From JANMZO01 sp963763135 (GTDB lineage: Bacteria > Actinomycetota > Acidimicrobiia > Acidimicrobiales > JANYDT01), in NCBI GenBank assembly GCA_963763135.1, contig CAVXNJ010000005.1, positions 248,001 through 312,000 on the forward strand: a DNA stretch of 64,000 nucleotides. Reading direction: 5' to 3'. Positions 25,273-34,105 of this stretch are shown here, piece after piece. A model generated the notes under the pieces. That model was given only the letters and a program-made list of their open reading frames with translations. It was not told where the DNA came from and ran no database searches. A program made the translations under genes and the position numbers. Numbering within the stretch: position 1 is the first letter of the stretch; the number at the start of each line of letters is the position of its first letter.

Positions 25273-26073
25273 ATGAGCACCCCCGAAGCGCCGATCCTGC
25301 TGCTCGAGGTGGCCGATCGCATCGGCACCATAACCCTGAACCGGCCGAAGTCACGCAACGCGCTCTCGAGCGCGCTCCTGCGCGACCTTCGAGCGGGAGT
25401 TGCCGAACTCGACGCCCGCGACGATGTCGACGTGCTCATCCTCACGGGCGCCGATCCGGCGTTCAGCGCCGGACTCGACCTGAAAGAACTTGGTTCAACG
25501 GGCGGAAACCTGGGACCCGCCAACGGCGGGGATCGTCCTGCGGGCGACGAGCCGAACTACCCGTGGGCGCCCACGGTCAAGCCGATCATCGGCGCCATCA
25601 ACGGCGTCGCCATTACCGGCGGTTTCGAACTGGCACTGCAGTGCGACTTTCTCGTCGCCTCGGAACGGGCCGCGTTCGGTGACACGCACACGCGCGTCGG
25701 CATCCTGCCCGGTTGGGGCCTGAGCGTCTTGCTGCCGCAGGCCGTCGGTTTCCGACGCGCCCTCGAGATGAGCATGACCGGCAACTTCATGCTGGCCGAC
25801 GAGGCGTTGCACTTCGGCCTCGTGAACCACGTTGTGCCCCACGAGGACCTCATCACCGTCACCCGCAAGCTGGCCACCGACATGGTCGGCAACAACCAGG
25901 ACGGTCTACGCGAGCTTCTCGCCAGCTACCGGGCCATCCATCGCGTCAGCGTCGGCGAAGGTGAACGCCACGAGGCGCGGGTCGGCCGGGCCTGGTCGAA
26001 GCGCACGTACGACCCGGCCACGGTCGAAGCCCGCCGAGTGGCGATCATGGAGCGCGGCCGCACCCAGGTCTAG
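25273..26073 (+). CDS. Enoyl-CoA hydratase/isomerase family protein
   Basis: A 266-residue crotonase-fold protein. The N-terminal LNRPKSRNALSSALL, the oxyanion segment FSAGLDLKEL and AINGVAITGGFELALQCDFLVAS, and GDTHTRVGILPGWGLSVLLPQAVG are all present. The Glu in the last segment's usual catalytic position is not obvious (it reads GDTHTRVG), so hydratase activity is possible but unproven. GGAG lies upstream of the ATG. It follows the VOC gene and is convergent with a nitroreductase. Confidence 0.88.
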   Translation: MSTPEAPILLLEVADRIGTITLNRPKSRNALSSALLRDLRAGVAELDARDDVDVLILTGADPAFSAGLDLKELGSTGGNLGPANGGDRPAGDEPNYPWAPTVKPIIGAINGVAITGGFELALQCDFLVASERAAFGDTHTRVGILPGWGLSVLLPQAVGFRRALEMSMTGNFMLADEALHFGLVNHVVPHEDLITVTRKLATDMVGNNQDGLRELLASYRAIHRVSVGEGERHEARVGRAWSKRTYDPATVEARRVAIMERGRTQV

Positions 26074-26095
26074 GCATCGAGCCGCTGGACAGCGT

Positions 26096-26767
26096 TCAGA
26101 ACCCGACGAAGCGGGCCGCTTCGGCCACGGACTTTCGCTCCGACACCACTGCGTTCGCGGGGAACGAGTCATCGGGCCAGCCCAACGCGACGGCTTTCAT
26201 GATCACTTGATCATCGGGAATCCCCGCGTGTTCGCGCACGACCGGTGACTGCATGATCCCCTGGCTGTTCACCACGCAGCCGAGGCCGTGTGACCATGCT
26301 GCGTTCACGAGCGCCGTCGTCACTGCGCCACAGTCGAACGGTGTGTCGTCGGATCCAGCGAGGACCCGGTCGTAGGTGATGATCACGCACACCGGTGCGT
26401 CGAACTGACGGAACCCGCGCAACACCCAATCCTGTCGACCAGCCTTGTCGTCGCGCTCGATGCCCATCGCCCCGAACAACTGCTTCGCCACGAACACCTG
26501 CCGATCGCGGTGCACTCCGTCGAACGCGGACCCGATACGGAACTCGCGCGAGTGTGGAATGCCGGCGAGGTTCCGTTCGGTGTTGCCTTTGCGGATGCGA
26601 TCAAGTGGTTCGCCCGTCAAGACGGTGAAGTTCCACGGCTGGGTGTTCATCGACGACGGCGCCCGCATTGCGAGCGCCAAGATCTCCTCGATCAACGGGC
26701 GCGGCACCGGGTCGGGCTTGTACCCGCGGATGCTTCGTCGTCCCATGATTACATCGTCAAAATCCAT
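26096..26767 (-). CDS. Nitroreductase-family flavoprotein
   Basis: A 223-residue protein with GRRSIRGYKPDPV at the N terminus (FMN phosphate contacts), APSSMNTQPWNF, and a C-terminal HGLGCVVNSQG/ALGWPDDSFPAN segment typical of the family. Such enzymes reduce nitro, quinone or enone substrates with NAD(P)H. AGAGGA precedes the ATG. Physiological substrate unknown. Confidence 0.9.
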   Translation of the reverse strand: MDFDDVIMGRRSIRGYKPDPVPRPLIEEILALAMRAPSSMNTQPWNFTVLTGEPLDRIRKGNTERNLAGIPHSREFRIGSAFDGVHRDRQVFVAKQLFGAMGIERDDKAGRQDWVLRGFRQFDAPVCVIITYDRVLAGSDDTPFDCGAVTTALVNAAWSHGLGCVVNSQGIMQSPVVREHAGIPDDQVIMKAVALGWPDDSFPANAVVSERKSVAEAARFVGF

Positions 26768-26894
26768 TGCGTCCTCTGCGGTTCTTCGCCGTAGTCCTGC
26801 GGAACCGATATCGATCCAGCGTTTGATCCGGCTTTCTTAGTCGCTGGCGGACCGTTGCATAAAACCCCAACGTGCGAAATAGGCGACGGACTAC

Positions 26895-26900
26895 TAGGTT
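26895..26900 (+). promoter_or_regulatory. Putative -10 element (TAGGTT), leaderless start of the monooxygenase
   Basis: TAGGTT ends six bases before the GTG at 26907, identical in sequence and spacing to the elements at 15638 and 24487. Confidence 0.55.
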
Positions 26901-26906
26901 CAGCCC

Positions 26907-28580
26907 GTGACCAACGCCTCGGGAACCGCGCAACCGGATGACTCGACACCGGCCGGTGCATCAACGGACGGGACGCCGACCTACGACGCCATCATCATCG
27001 GCGCCGGCTTCGGTGGCCTCTACGCGTTGTACCACCTGCGCGACAGGATGGGTCTGTCGGTCCGGGCCTTCGATGCCGCAAGCGACGTCGGCGGCACCTG
27101 GTGGTACAACCGCTATCCGGGCGCACGGGTTGATGCGCCGAGCAGTCCCTTCTACGCGTACACCTTCAGTCAGGAAATCGTCGACCAATGGGTATGGCCG
27201 GAGACGCAGAGCGCTCAGGCCGACGTACTTGCCTACGTGGAGTTCGTCGCCACCAAGCTCGATCTCCGAAAAGACATCCAGTTCGACACGTTCGTGACCG
27301 ACGCGAGGTACGACGAAGACCGTCAACACTGGACGATTGAGACCGACCGCGGCGAGCAGGTCAGTGCACGATTTCTGATTTGCGCGACCGGGGCGCTCTT
27401 CGTGGCGAACAAACCGGAATACGTCGGTATCGACGACTTCGCAGGCGACATCCACCACACCGGCCGATGGCCGCACCAGCCCGTGTCGTTCGAAGGCAAG
27501 CGGGTCGGCGTGATCGGCACGGGCTCGTCCGGCGTCCAGGCCATCCCCGAGATCGCGAGAACCGCGGATCACGTCACGGTGTTTCAGCGAACGCCCCAAT
27601 ATGCGCTTCCCGCCCGTAACCGACCCCTACCCCAGGAAGACCTGGCCCAGTACCGGCAGAACTGGGACGAACTCCGCGCATCGATGAGGAACCGTGGAGG
27701 TTGGCCGTTCCCCACAACCAAGCTCCGCGCCGAAGACCACACGTTCGAACAACGCCGGCAGCGTTACGAGGAGCTATGGGAGCAGGGCGGTATTCACCTG
27801 GCCATCAACAGCTTTTCCGGGGTGTACTCCGACGAGGACCTGAACGAGGAGATCGCCGAATTCGTACGCGACAAGATCCGAGACATTGTCAACGATCCCG
27901 AGACCGCCCGAAAGCTGCTGCCGAGCTACGCGTTCGGCACGAAGCGGCTCATCCTCGACAACGGTTACTTCGAGACCTACAACCGTGACAACGTCACGTT
28001 GGTCGATCTCCGCGACGACCCGATCGAGTCGTTCACGAAGACCGGGATCCGCACCGCCCATGGCGAGTACCCGATCGACGTGCTGGTGCTCGCCACCGGA
28101 TTTGATGCGGTCAGCGGCTCGATGCTGAAACTCAACCCGAAGGGCCGTGGAGGAGTTCCACTGACCGAGAAGTGGGCCGGGCGCTTCGACAACTACCTGG
28201 GCATGATGATTGCCGGGTACCCGAATCTCTTCATGATCCACGGCCCGGGCGCCCCTGGGGTGTTCTTCACGATGCCACTCGGCGCGGAACTGCAAACGGC
28301 CTGGATCGACTCGTGCATACGTCACCTCGAGGAAGCCGGCCTCGCGACGATGGAAGCGACCGAGGAAGCCGAGGCAAGTTGGGCAGCGGAGATCAATGCG
28401 ATCGCAAACCGCACCCTCTACCCGCGTACCGACTCCTGGTACATGGGCGCGAACATCCCCGGTAAACCGCGGCAGTTCCTCGGCCACCTCATGGGCTCGC
28501 AGTATTTCGACCGCCTGGCCGCCGTAGCGGAGAGCGGTTTCGGGGATTTCGTGTTCGAGAATTCTCTCGTTCCCGAGTGA
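26907..28580 (+). CDS. Type I Baeyer-Villiger monooxygenase (flavin-dependent)
   Basis: A 557-residue FAD/NADPH enzyme. The FAD-binding GAGFGGLYA (32-40), the Baeyer-Villiger fingerprint FAGDIHHTGRWPH (178-190) and the NADPH-binding GTGSSGVQ (204-211) are intact, as is the C-terminal MIHGPGAPGVF. The layout matches cyclohexanone and phenylacetone monooxygenases, which insert oxygen next to a ketone to give esters or lactones. The N terminus has a 25-residue disordered lead. The gene is monocistronic with a leaderless promoter. Substrate unknown; the nearby enoyl-CoA hydratase and nitroreductase give only weak context. Confidence 0.92.
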   Translation: MTNASGTAQPDDSTPAGASTDGTPTYDAIIIGAGFGGLYALYHLRDRMGLSVRAFDAASDVGGTWWYNRYPGARVDAPSSPFYAYTFSQEIVDQWVWPETQSAQADVLAYVEFVATKLDLRKDIQFDTFVTDARYDEDRQHWTIETDRGEQVSARFLICATGALFVANKPEYVGIDDFAGDIHHTGRWPHQPVSFEGKRVGVIGTGSSGVQAIPEIARTADHVTVFQRTPQYALPARNRPLPQEDLAQYRQNWDELRASMRNRGGWPFPTTKLRAEDHTFEQRRQRYEELWEQGGIHLAINSFSGVYSDEDLNEEIAEFVRDKIRDIVNDPETARKLLPSYAFGTKRLILDNGYFETYNRDNVTLVDLRDDPIESFTKTGIRTAHGEYPIDVLVLATGFDAVSGSMLKLNPKGRGGVPLTEKWAGRFDNYLGMMIAGYPNLFMIHGPGAPGVFFTMPLGAELQTAWIDSCIRHLEEAGLATMEATEEAEASWAAEINAIANRTLYPRTDSWYMGANIPGKPRQFLGHLMGSQYFDRLAAVAESGFGDFVFENSLVPE

Positions 28581-28631
28581 TTTCCGCGCGTTGAACGCGC
28601 ACCCGTCACCTCGGAGTGGCCAAAATGGACC

Positions 28632-29399
28632 GTGCCCGCAAACCCCGATCCCTTCGAGCAACTCGCTGACGCGCTCGGAGGTCCAAAGCTTCCGTGCGTG
28701 ATCGCGCTCGTCGGTGGCGGGGGTAAGACCACCACGATGTTCGGGTTGACCCGTCTGCTCCATGCCCGTGGCCTGCGGGTGGTGGCGACCACCACGACGA
28801 AGATGGGCGTGTCACAGACCGGCGGGCTAGCGGTCGTCGGCACCTCCGTGGCCGAGGTGGTCGCTGGGATAGCGCAGTATGGAGCGGTTGTATCGGTGGA
28901 GTCGGTCCGAGGACCGGGCGACCGTCCGAAAGTAGGTGGACTTGACGAATCCACCATCACGGAACTGACCCGCTCGGGTCATGTCGACGCGATCGTGATC
29001 GAAGCCGACGGTTCGCGGCGCCACAACGTGAAAGCCCCGGCGCACTACGAGCCGGTGATTCCGGCGTGTGCCACTCACGTCGTGGCCGTGATCGGGGCCG
29101 ATGCGCTGAATGAGGTCATCGGCGACGTCGCACACCGGGCTGAACAGCTGGCCGAGTTGCTCGGAGCCGAGATCACCGATCGATTCACGCCCGAGCGGGC
29201 GGCCCACCTGTTGACGAGTGAGGCGGGAAGTCGAAAGTCGGTGCCGTCGGGTGCCCGGTTCGTCGTGGTCATAACCAAGTTGACCCCGACCAATGAGTCA
29301 TCGGTCTCCGACGTCGCTCTCCGATTGCGCTCCGAAGGAATCGACGTCGTGGTCTTTCCGTTCGACGACGATGCACACCGGGGCACGCACGACGCCTGA
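28632..29399 (+). CDS. yqeC: YqeC-type selenium-dependent molybdenum hydroxylase accessory protein
   Basis: A 255-residue P-loop protein. The Walker A is LVGGGGKTTTM (27-37), followed by VVATTTTKMG and the acidic IVIEADGSRRHNVKAPAHYEPVIP, the YqeC signature. YqeC proteins are associated with maturation of selenium-dependent molybdenum hydroxylases. No molybdenum hydroxylase, selenophosphate or cofactor gene lies nearby, so its partner must be elsewhere. The start is a GTG with no good ribosome-binding site. The stop codon falls in the first unit of a short tandem repeat. Confidence 0.82.
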   Translation: MPANPDPFEQLADALGGPKLPCVIALVGGGGKTTTMFGLTRLLHARGLRVVATTTTKMGVSQTGGLAVVGTSVAEVVAGIAQYGAVVSVESVRGPGDRPKVGGLDESTITELTRSGHVDAIVIEADGSRRHNVKAPAHYEPVIPACATHVVAVIGADALNEVIGDVAHRAEQLAELLGAEITDRFTPERAAHLLTSEAGSRKSVPSGARFVVVITKLTPTNESSVSDVALRLRSEGIDVVVFPFDDDAHRGTHDA

Positions 29400-29446
29400 A
29401 CCCCGCCGCCTGAACCCCGCCGCCTGAATCCCCCCGCCTGAATCCC
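29393..29446. repeat. 14-base tandem repeat covering the yqeC stop
   Basis: Four imperfect copies of CGCCTGAACCCCGC follow one another; the first supplies the TGA of yqeC. Every copy repeats the CCTGAA core, so each would again terminate translation in one frame. Confidence 0.8.
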
Positions 29447-29492
29447 GGGAGCCCCGGCGTCGTCGTCGGAGCTGTTTCTCGCGGAAGGCGGC

Positions 29493-30152
29493 TTAGCTGA
29501 TCGACACGTAGAGGTTCTCGCCGAGCGAGGACCCGAGCACCACCGTGTTGGCCCCGACGGTGAGCGACAGACTTCCGTCGGGGGCCCGGCCCGCCACCTT
29601 GGCCGTTTGGCCGGTGATGAAGCCGTTGTCGGACAGATACGTCATGGCCGTGTCGTCGAGTTCCACCGTCTCCGTGACCCGCCGCAGCATCACGTGATCG
29701 CCGGGCCGGGCGGCGCTGAGCGGTACTACGGAGTGGTCGGTCTGCACCGTGCCGGGGATCGGGTTGCCGTGCGGGCAGGTGGAGGGGTCGTCGAGGATGA
29801 TCCGGAGACGGGCCTCGACCTCATCGGAGATCACATGCTCCCAGCGGCCGGCTTCGATGTGCGCACGGTGCCACGGCAAGCCGATGACGTCGGTTAGCAG
29901 TCGCTCGGCCAGGCGGTGTTTGCGCACGACGGACTCGGCGAGCGACCGACCTTCCGACGTAAGCGTGATCGAGCGTCCGGCCACCGTCAGAAAGCCGTCT
30001 TTCTTCAACCGGTTGACCATTTCCGAGATCGCCGGAGCCGAATACCCGAGGCGCTCCACCAGACGCGCTTGGATGACGGTGACCCCGTCTTCGCTCAGCT
30101 CGTAGATGGTCGTGAGATATTCCTCGACCGGTGGGTGGTAGTCCTCACGCAT
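29493..30152 (-). CDS. DtxR/MntR-family metal-dependent regulator
   Basis: About 219 residues from the ATG at 30150-30152; the frame is open upstream, but this start gives the standard N terminus and TAGGCT precedes it by seven bases. Domains: winged helix (1-70, with HTH APAISEMVNRLKKDGF), dimerisation (HRLAERLLTDVIGL, GRWEHVISDEVEARL) and a C-terminal SH3-like FeoA domain. Compared with DtxR the residue before the first Tyr is Glu11 rather than Met10, and Cys102 of the EACRWEH motif is Gly102. Glu105, His106 and His79 are kept. An acid at the Met10 position is the MntR state, so manganese sensing is more likely than iron. Confidence 0.88.
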   Translation of the reverse strand: MREDYHPPVEEYLTTIYELSEDGVTVIQARLVERLGYSAPAISEMVNRLKKDGFLTVAGRSITLTSEGRSLAESVVRKHRLAERLLTDVIGLPWHRAHIEAGRWEHVISDEVEARLRIILDDPSTCPHGNPIPGTVQTDHSVVPLSAARPGDHVMLRRVTETVELDDTAMTYLSDNGFITGQTAKVAGRAPDGSLSLTVGANTVVLGSSLGENLYVSIS

Positions 30153-30159
30153 CTCAGAA

Positions 30160-30165
30160 AGCCTA
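30160..30165 (-). promoter_or_regulatory. Putative -10 element (TAGGCT), leaderless start of the DtxR/MntR-type gene
   Basis: On the minus strand TAGGCT ends seven bases before the ATG at 30152. Confidence 0.45.
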
Positions 30166-30261
30166 CTGGCATGTGCCGACAATGGGGGCCGCCGGATCGG
30201 TTGCCACACCGCCGAGCGTGGCGGACCGGCCGAGCGTGGCCGACCGGCCGAGGTGGCCGAT

Positions 30262-32196
30262 TCAGCTTTCGGCTTCAGCGGCGATTTCGAGCCAGCGTTC
30301 TTCGGCGGCGTCGAGTACCGCCTGAACCTCAGCGAGTCGGGTCCCGATGCGCGAAGCCGTTGCGTAGTCGCTTCCCGCGGCCTCCAGCTCGGTGGTCAGC
30401 TTGTCGCGTTCCTTCGTGGCCTTGTTGAGGTCGCGTTCGGCGTCTTTCATCAGCTGTCGCAGCGTGCTCGCCGATCGCTTGGCCGGTTTGGCGGCAGCCG
30501 AGGCGTTCGTCGGAGCGCTCGCTGTCGATTTACTAGGCGCACTTATCTTATCGACGGTTGACGCGGATGCGGCCGAGGGAGACGGGCCCGACACGCTGGC
30601 CGTCTTTCCTGCGGTCCCTCCGGTCTTGGCGAGCCGCTCCTCACGCTGAGCCCGCCAACCGGCGTAGCCACCGGATACGAGCGACGCCCGGCCGCCTTCG
30701 ATCGACAGCACTTCTTCCACCGTGCGGTCCATGAACGCCCGGTCGTGGCTCACGACCACGAGCGTGCCGGGCCAGTCCTCCATGAAGTCCTCGAGCGCTC
30801 GCAATGTGTCGAGGTCGAGGTCGTTTGTCGGTTCGTCGAGGAGCAGAACATTCGGACGATCGGCGAGCACGAGCAGCAACTGCAGGCGACGACGCTCGCC
30901 ACCCGACAGGGTGCCGATGGTCGCGAACTGCGCGTCGTCGTTGAACCAGAACTGCTCCATGAGCCGCTTGTCTTCCGGCGTTCCGGGTGGACGGGTTTTC
31001 CCCGCAACGGCTTCACGCACTCGCTGGGTCAGATCGAGCGTGCGGCCCCGCTGGTCGTAGTAGCCGACGCGCACGGTCGGGCCAACTTCGATGTGGCCCT
31101 CGGTCGGTTTCAGGCGACCTGCGATTATGTCGAGCAGCGTCGACTTGCCGGTGCCGTTCGCGCCGACGATGCCATAGCGCTCCCCCGGTCCGAGCAGCAC
31201 GTTGAACTTGCGGAAGAGCCACGGCCCCTGGGTGCCGTCGTCCAACTTGAAGTGGTGGCCGATGCTGTGCAGGTCGATGACCTTGTTGCCGAGGCGGGGC
31301 GCCAGGCGTTCGTCGAGGTTGTTGCGGAAGCTGCCCTGCGCGTTCGCGGAGTCTCGCTGTCCTTCACCGGTGCGCGCGGTGGCCGCGGCCAGACCGAACG
31401 ATCCTTCGCGTGCCGCAGCCTTCGGGTCGATCGTTGATCAACGCGGTGGCCGCTTCGATGTGGGCCTTCGGCTTGCGGGTACGCGCCGGTGCACCGCGCC
31501 GCAGCCAGGCGAGCTCGCGGCGGGCCAGGTTCTGGCGGGTCTGCTCCGAGGCGGCCGCGCTTTCCTCGCGGGCGGCGCGACCGTCGAGGAAGCCCTGATA
31601 GCCGCCCTCGTGCATGAAGCCGTCGCCACGGTCGATCTCGAGCACCTTGGTGCAGACGCGGTCGAGGACGTGCCGGTCGTGGCTCACCATGATCAACGCG
31701 CCACGGTGGCGCGGCCAGGCGCTCCTCGAGCCACACGATCGCGTCGAGGTCGAGATGGTTCGTGGGCTCATCGAGGATGAGCAGTTCGGACTCGGTGACG
31801 AGCGCCCGGGCCAATGCGACACGCTTGGCCTGCCCGCCCGAAAGCGTCGACGTGTCGGCATCGAGCAGACCACCCATGCCGAGCCGGTCGAGTACCGCTT
31901 CGGCCTCCCACGTCGCCGCGTGCTGCAGACCCTTCGATGACCGCGGTGCGAACCGTACCCTTAGCCAGCTTCGGATCCTGCTCCAACGTCGCGACATGAA
32001 CACCGCGGCCGCGACGCACGATTCCCGACTCCGGTTCGTTCTCGCCGGAGAGAATTCGTAGGAGCGTCGATTTGCCACACCCGTTGATCCCGACGACGCC
32101 AAGACGGTCGCCTTCGTGGATCGTTACCGAGAGATTGGTGAACAACGGTTTGTCGGGACGCGAAACCGTAAGCGCGCTTGCATCAATGACTACCAC
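30262..32196 (-). pseudogene. ABC-F family ATPase, frameshifted three times as assembled
   Basis: A two-nucleotide-binding-domain ABC-F protein (Ettaix/Uup type, translation factor). Domain 1 has GINGCGKST, TLSGGQAKRVALARAL and LLILDEPTNHLDLDA; domain 2 has GANGTGKST, GGERRRLQLLLVLAD and LLLDEPTNDLDLDT; a coiled coil ends the protein. The frame breaks near 31930, 31711 and 31424, each time by one extra base (GGGT after Glu, GCCG, CCCG). Removing one base at each site restores a continuous protein of about 640 residues. Each break is at a third codon position. It starts at GTG 32196, six bases downstream of xthA. Either a degenerate gene or, more likely, consensus errors. Confidence 0.85.
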
Positions 32197-32202
32197 TGTT
32201 TG

Positions 32203-33015
32203 TTAGTTCTTCCAGTTGAGATCGACCACGACGGGGGCGTGGTCGGAAGGCAGTTTGCCTTTACGTGCGTTGCGGTCGACGAGGGCCCACGTGACGGTAT
32301 CGGCCACCGGCTTGGTCGCCAGAATCAGGTCGATCCGCATACCGCGGTGCTGGTGGAAGTCGCCAGCCCGGTAGTCCCAGTATGTGTACAGACGATCTTG
32401 GGGGTAGAGCTTACGGAAGGCGTCTTCGAAGCCCCAGGCCTCGAGTTCCTTCAGACGGTTCCGCTCGGCCGGGGTCACATGGGTCGAGTCTTTGAACGCC
32501 GCCGGGTTCGGCACGTCGCGGTCGTCGGGGGCGATGTTGAAGTCGCCGAGGATCATGGCCGGCTGATCCGGGGTCGACGTGCGGTCGCACTGCTCGCGCA
32601 GCCGCATCAACCACTCCAGCTTGGCCAGATAGTGAGGATCCTCGATCGTTCGACCGTTCGGCACGTACACGCTGGTGATCCGGATCCCGCCGCACGTGGC
32701 CGTCGCAAGTCGGGCCTCGCCGAGCACACCCTGTGTGTAGTCGTCGACCTCCCCGGTGCCGTTGAGTCCTTCAATGAAGCCGGCCTGCGGCGCCTCGATG
32801 CCAATCCGACTCAGGATGGCCACACCGTTCCATTGGCCCTGCCCGACGTGGAAGGACTCGTAGCCCAGTTGCTGAAACGCCATCGTGGGAAACGCGCTGT
32901 CGGACAACTTGGTTTCCTGCAAACACAGCACGTCGCAGTTGGCGTAACCCAACCACTCCTCAACCCGCGGCATACGCGCCTTCAACGAGTTCACATTCCA
33001 GGTACCTATGCGCAC
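32203..33015 (-). CDS. xthA: Exodeoxyribonuclease III
   Basis: A 270-residue AP endonuclease/3' exonuclease of base-excision repair. The GTG at 33013-33015 gives the family N terminus (VRIGTWNVNSLKAR) and is preceded by TAGTCT at seven bases; an earlier GTG at 33054 adds 13 residues without homology. Conserved motifs: CLQETKLSD, NGVAILSR, YVPNGR, ILGDFNIAPDDRD, RIDLILAT and SDHAPVVVDL. It is followed six bases later by the ABC-F gene on the same strand. Confidence 0.93.
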   Translation of the reverse strand: MRIGTWNVNSLKARMPRVEEWLGYANCDVLCLQETKLSDSAFPTMAFQQLGYESFHVGQGQWNGVAILSRIGIEAPQAGFIEGLNGTGEVDDYTQGVLGEARLATATCGGIRITSVYVPNGRTIEDPHYLAKLEWLMRLREQCDRTSTPDQPAMILGDFNIAPDDRDVPNPAAFKDSTHVTPAERNRLKELEAWGFEDAFRKLYPQDRLYTYWDYRAGDFHQHRGMRIDLILATKPVADTVTWALVDRNARKGKLPSDHAPVVVDLNWKN

Positions 33016-33022
33016 GGCGTCA

Positions 33023-33028
33023 AGACTA
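33023..33028 (-). promoter_or_regulatory. Putative -10 element (TAGTCT), leaderless start of xthA
   Basis: On the minus strand TAGTCT ends seven bases before the GTG at 33015, supporting that start over the upstream GTG. Confidence 0.45.
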
Positions 33029-33119
33029 CCGGCGTCGGCTCCGGTCACCGACACCGGAGTGGGTGCATCTGCTCGGGCTGGGACCGTCTGAATGCACCCA
33101 CTCGGGCGATTGTGTGTGC

Positions 33120-33977
33120 CTACGGGGTCATGGGAAACGCCAGACCGATCACAGGTACACGGAAGTTGCCGATGAAGCTGGACTGGCCGGTCTTGAGGTC
33201 GATCGCGAACAGCGAACCTCCCCCGTCGAGCGTGGCAAAACCGAGATTGGTGTCAGCCTTGCCGTCCTTCAACCCCGTCCAGATGTCGAATGCCGCCACG
33301 GCGTTTCCTTGGAAGCCGATTCGGCCGATCGACGACAGCACGCCGTCGTTGGGCGGGTTCTGGGTGGTCAGGGTGTCGGTTATCGAGTCGATGTCGAAGA
33401 GGGTCGTTGCCGTCGACGCATCGTTGTCGTTGTTCGTGTAGGCAACCGCACCGACACCGTTGGTGCGGGTGCCACCGGTCTTCAGAAAGCCGTCGACCGT
33501 CGTCGCGCCGGTATCGACGTTGATGCGGAGGTTCTGCCCGGTGTCACTGACCACGCGCAGACGGTCGACCGTTGGATTGAAGTCCAAACCGAAGTGTCGG
33601 CCCTCCAACGCCACGTTGAGGCGCGCTTTGAACTGCGGTTGGCGTTCATTCGGGTCCAGGAGGTATATCCCTCCAGCGTTGCCGAGGCCGATGATCGTTC
33701 CGTTCGAGGGACGCACGTCTATTCCGACAAGCATCGTGTCAGGTGCGGTGAGCGTCGCCGTTGTCATCAACGTCTGCTGGCTCGAAGGGCGGGCAGCTTT
33801 GAAGCAAACCAATCGCTGATCGACGGTGAGTCCGTACCCCACCGCGGGTCCGCCTTCGGCCCGTTCCGAGCAGACTGCCGGCGGCGCCGCCTTGGCGAAC
33901 GGTGCGTAAAACGGGGCTGCCGCCGCCATCGATGCAAGCAGGGTGACGACAACCGCAACGGATCGGGTAGCTCTCAC
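33120..33977 (-). CDS. Secreted DUF4394 protein
   Basis: A 285-residue exported protein. The N-terminal signal peptide ends around AKAAPPA. The mature part has repeated beta-strand segments such as IGLGNAGGIYLLDP, LDFNPTVDRLRVVSDTGQNLRIN and AYTNNDNDASTATTLFDID, the DUF4394 pattern, probably a beta propeller. The family has no established function. GGAGG precedes the GTG start. It lies alone between xthA and a dimethylformamidase-like gene. Confidence 0.82.
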   Translation of the reverse strand: MRATRSVAVVVTLLASMAAAAPFYAPFAKAAPPAVCSERAEGGPAVGYGLTVDQRLVCFKAARPSSQQTLMTTATLTAPDTMLVGIDVRPSNGTIIGLGNAGGIYLLDPNERQPQFKARLNVALEGRHFGLDFNPTVDRLRVVSDTGQNLRINVDTGATTVDGFLKTGGTRTNGVGAVAYTNNDNDASTATTLFDIDSITDTLTTQNPPNDGVLSSIGRIGFQGNAVAAFDIWTGLKDGKADTNLGFATLDGGGSLFAIDLKTGQSSFIGNFRVPVIGLAFPMTP

Positions 33978-34105
33978 GGAATCCTCCTAAGCCGGGAACG
34001 CCAAGCGGCATTCGTTTCGCCTTGTTCGGGACGCGATCCAAATTGGATGCCCATTTGTGCTGAGACGTCGAAATTTCTTGACGGGAGAGGAGTGTGTGCA
34101 CTTGG

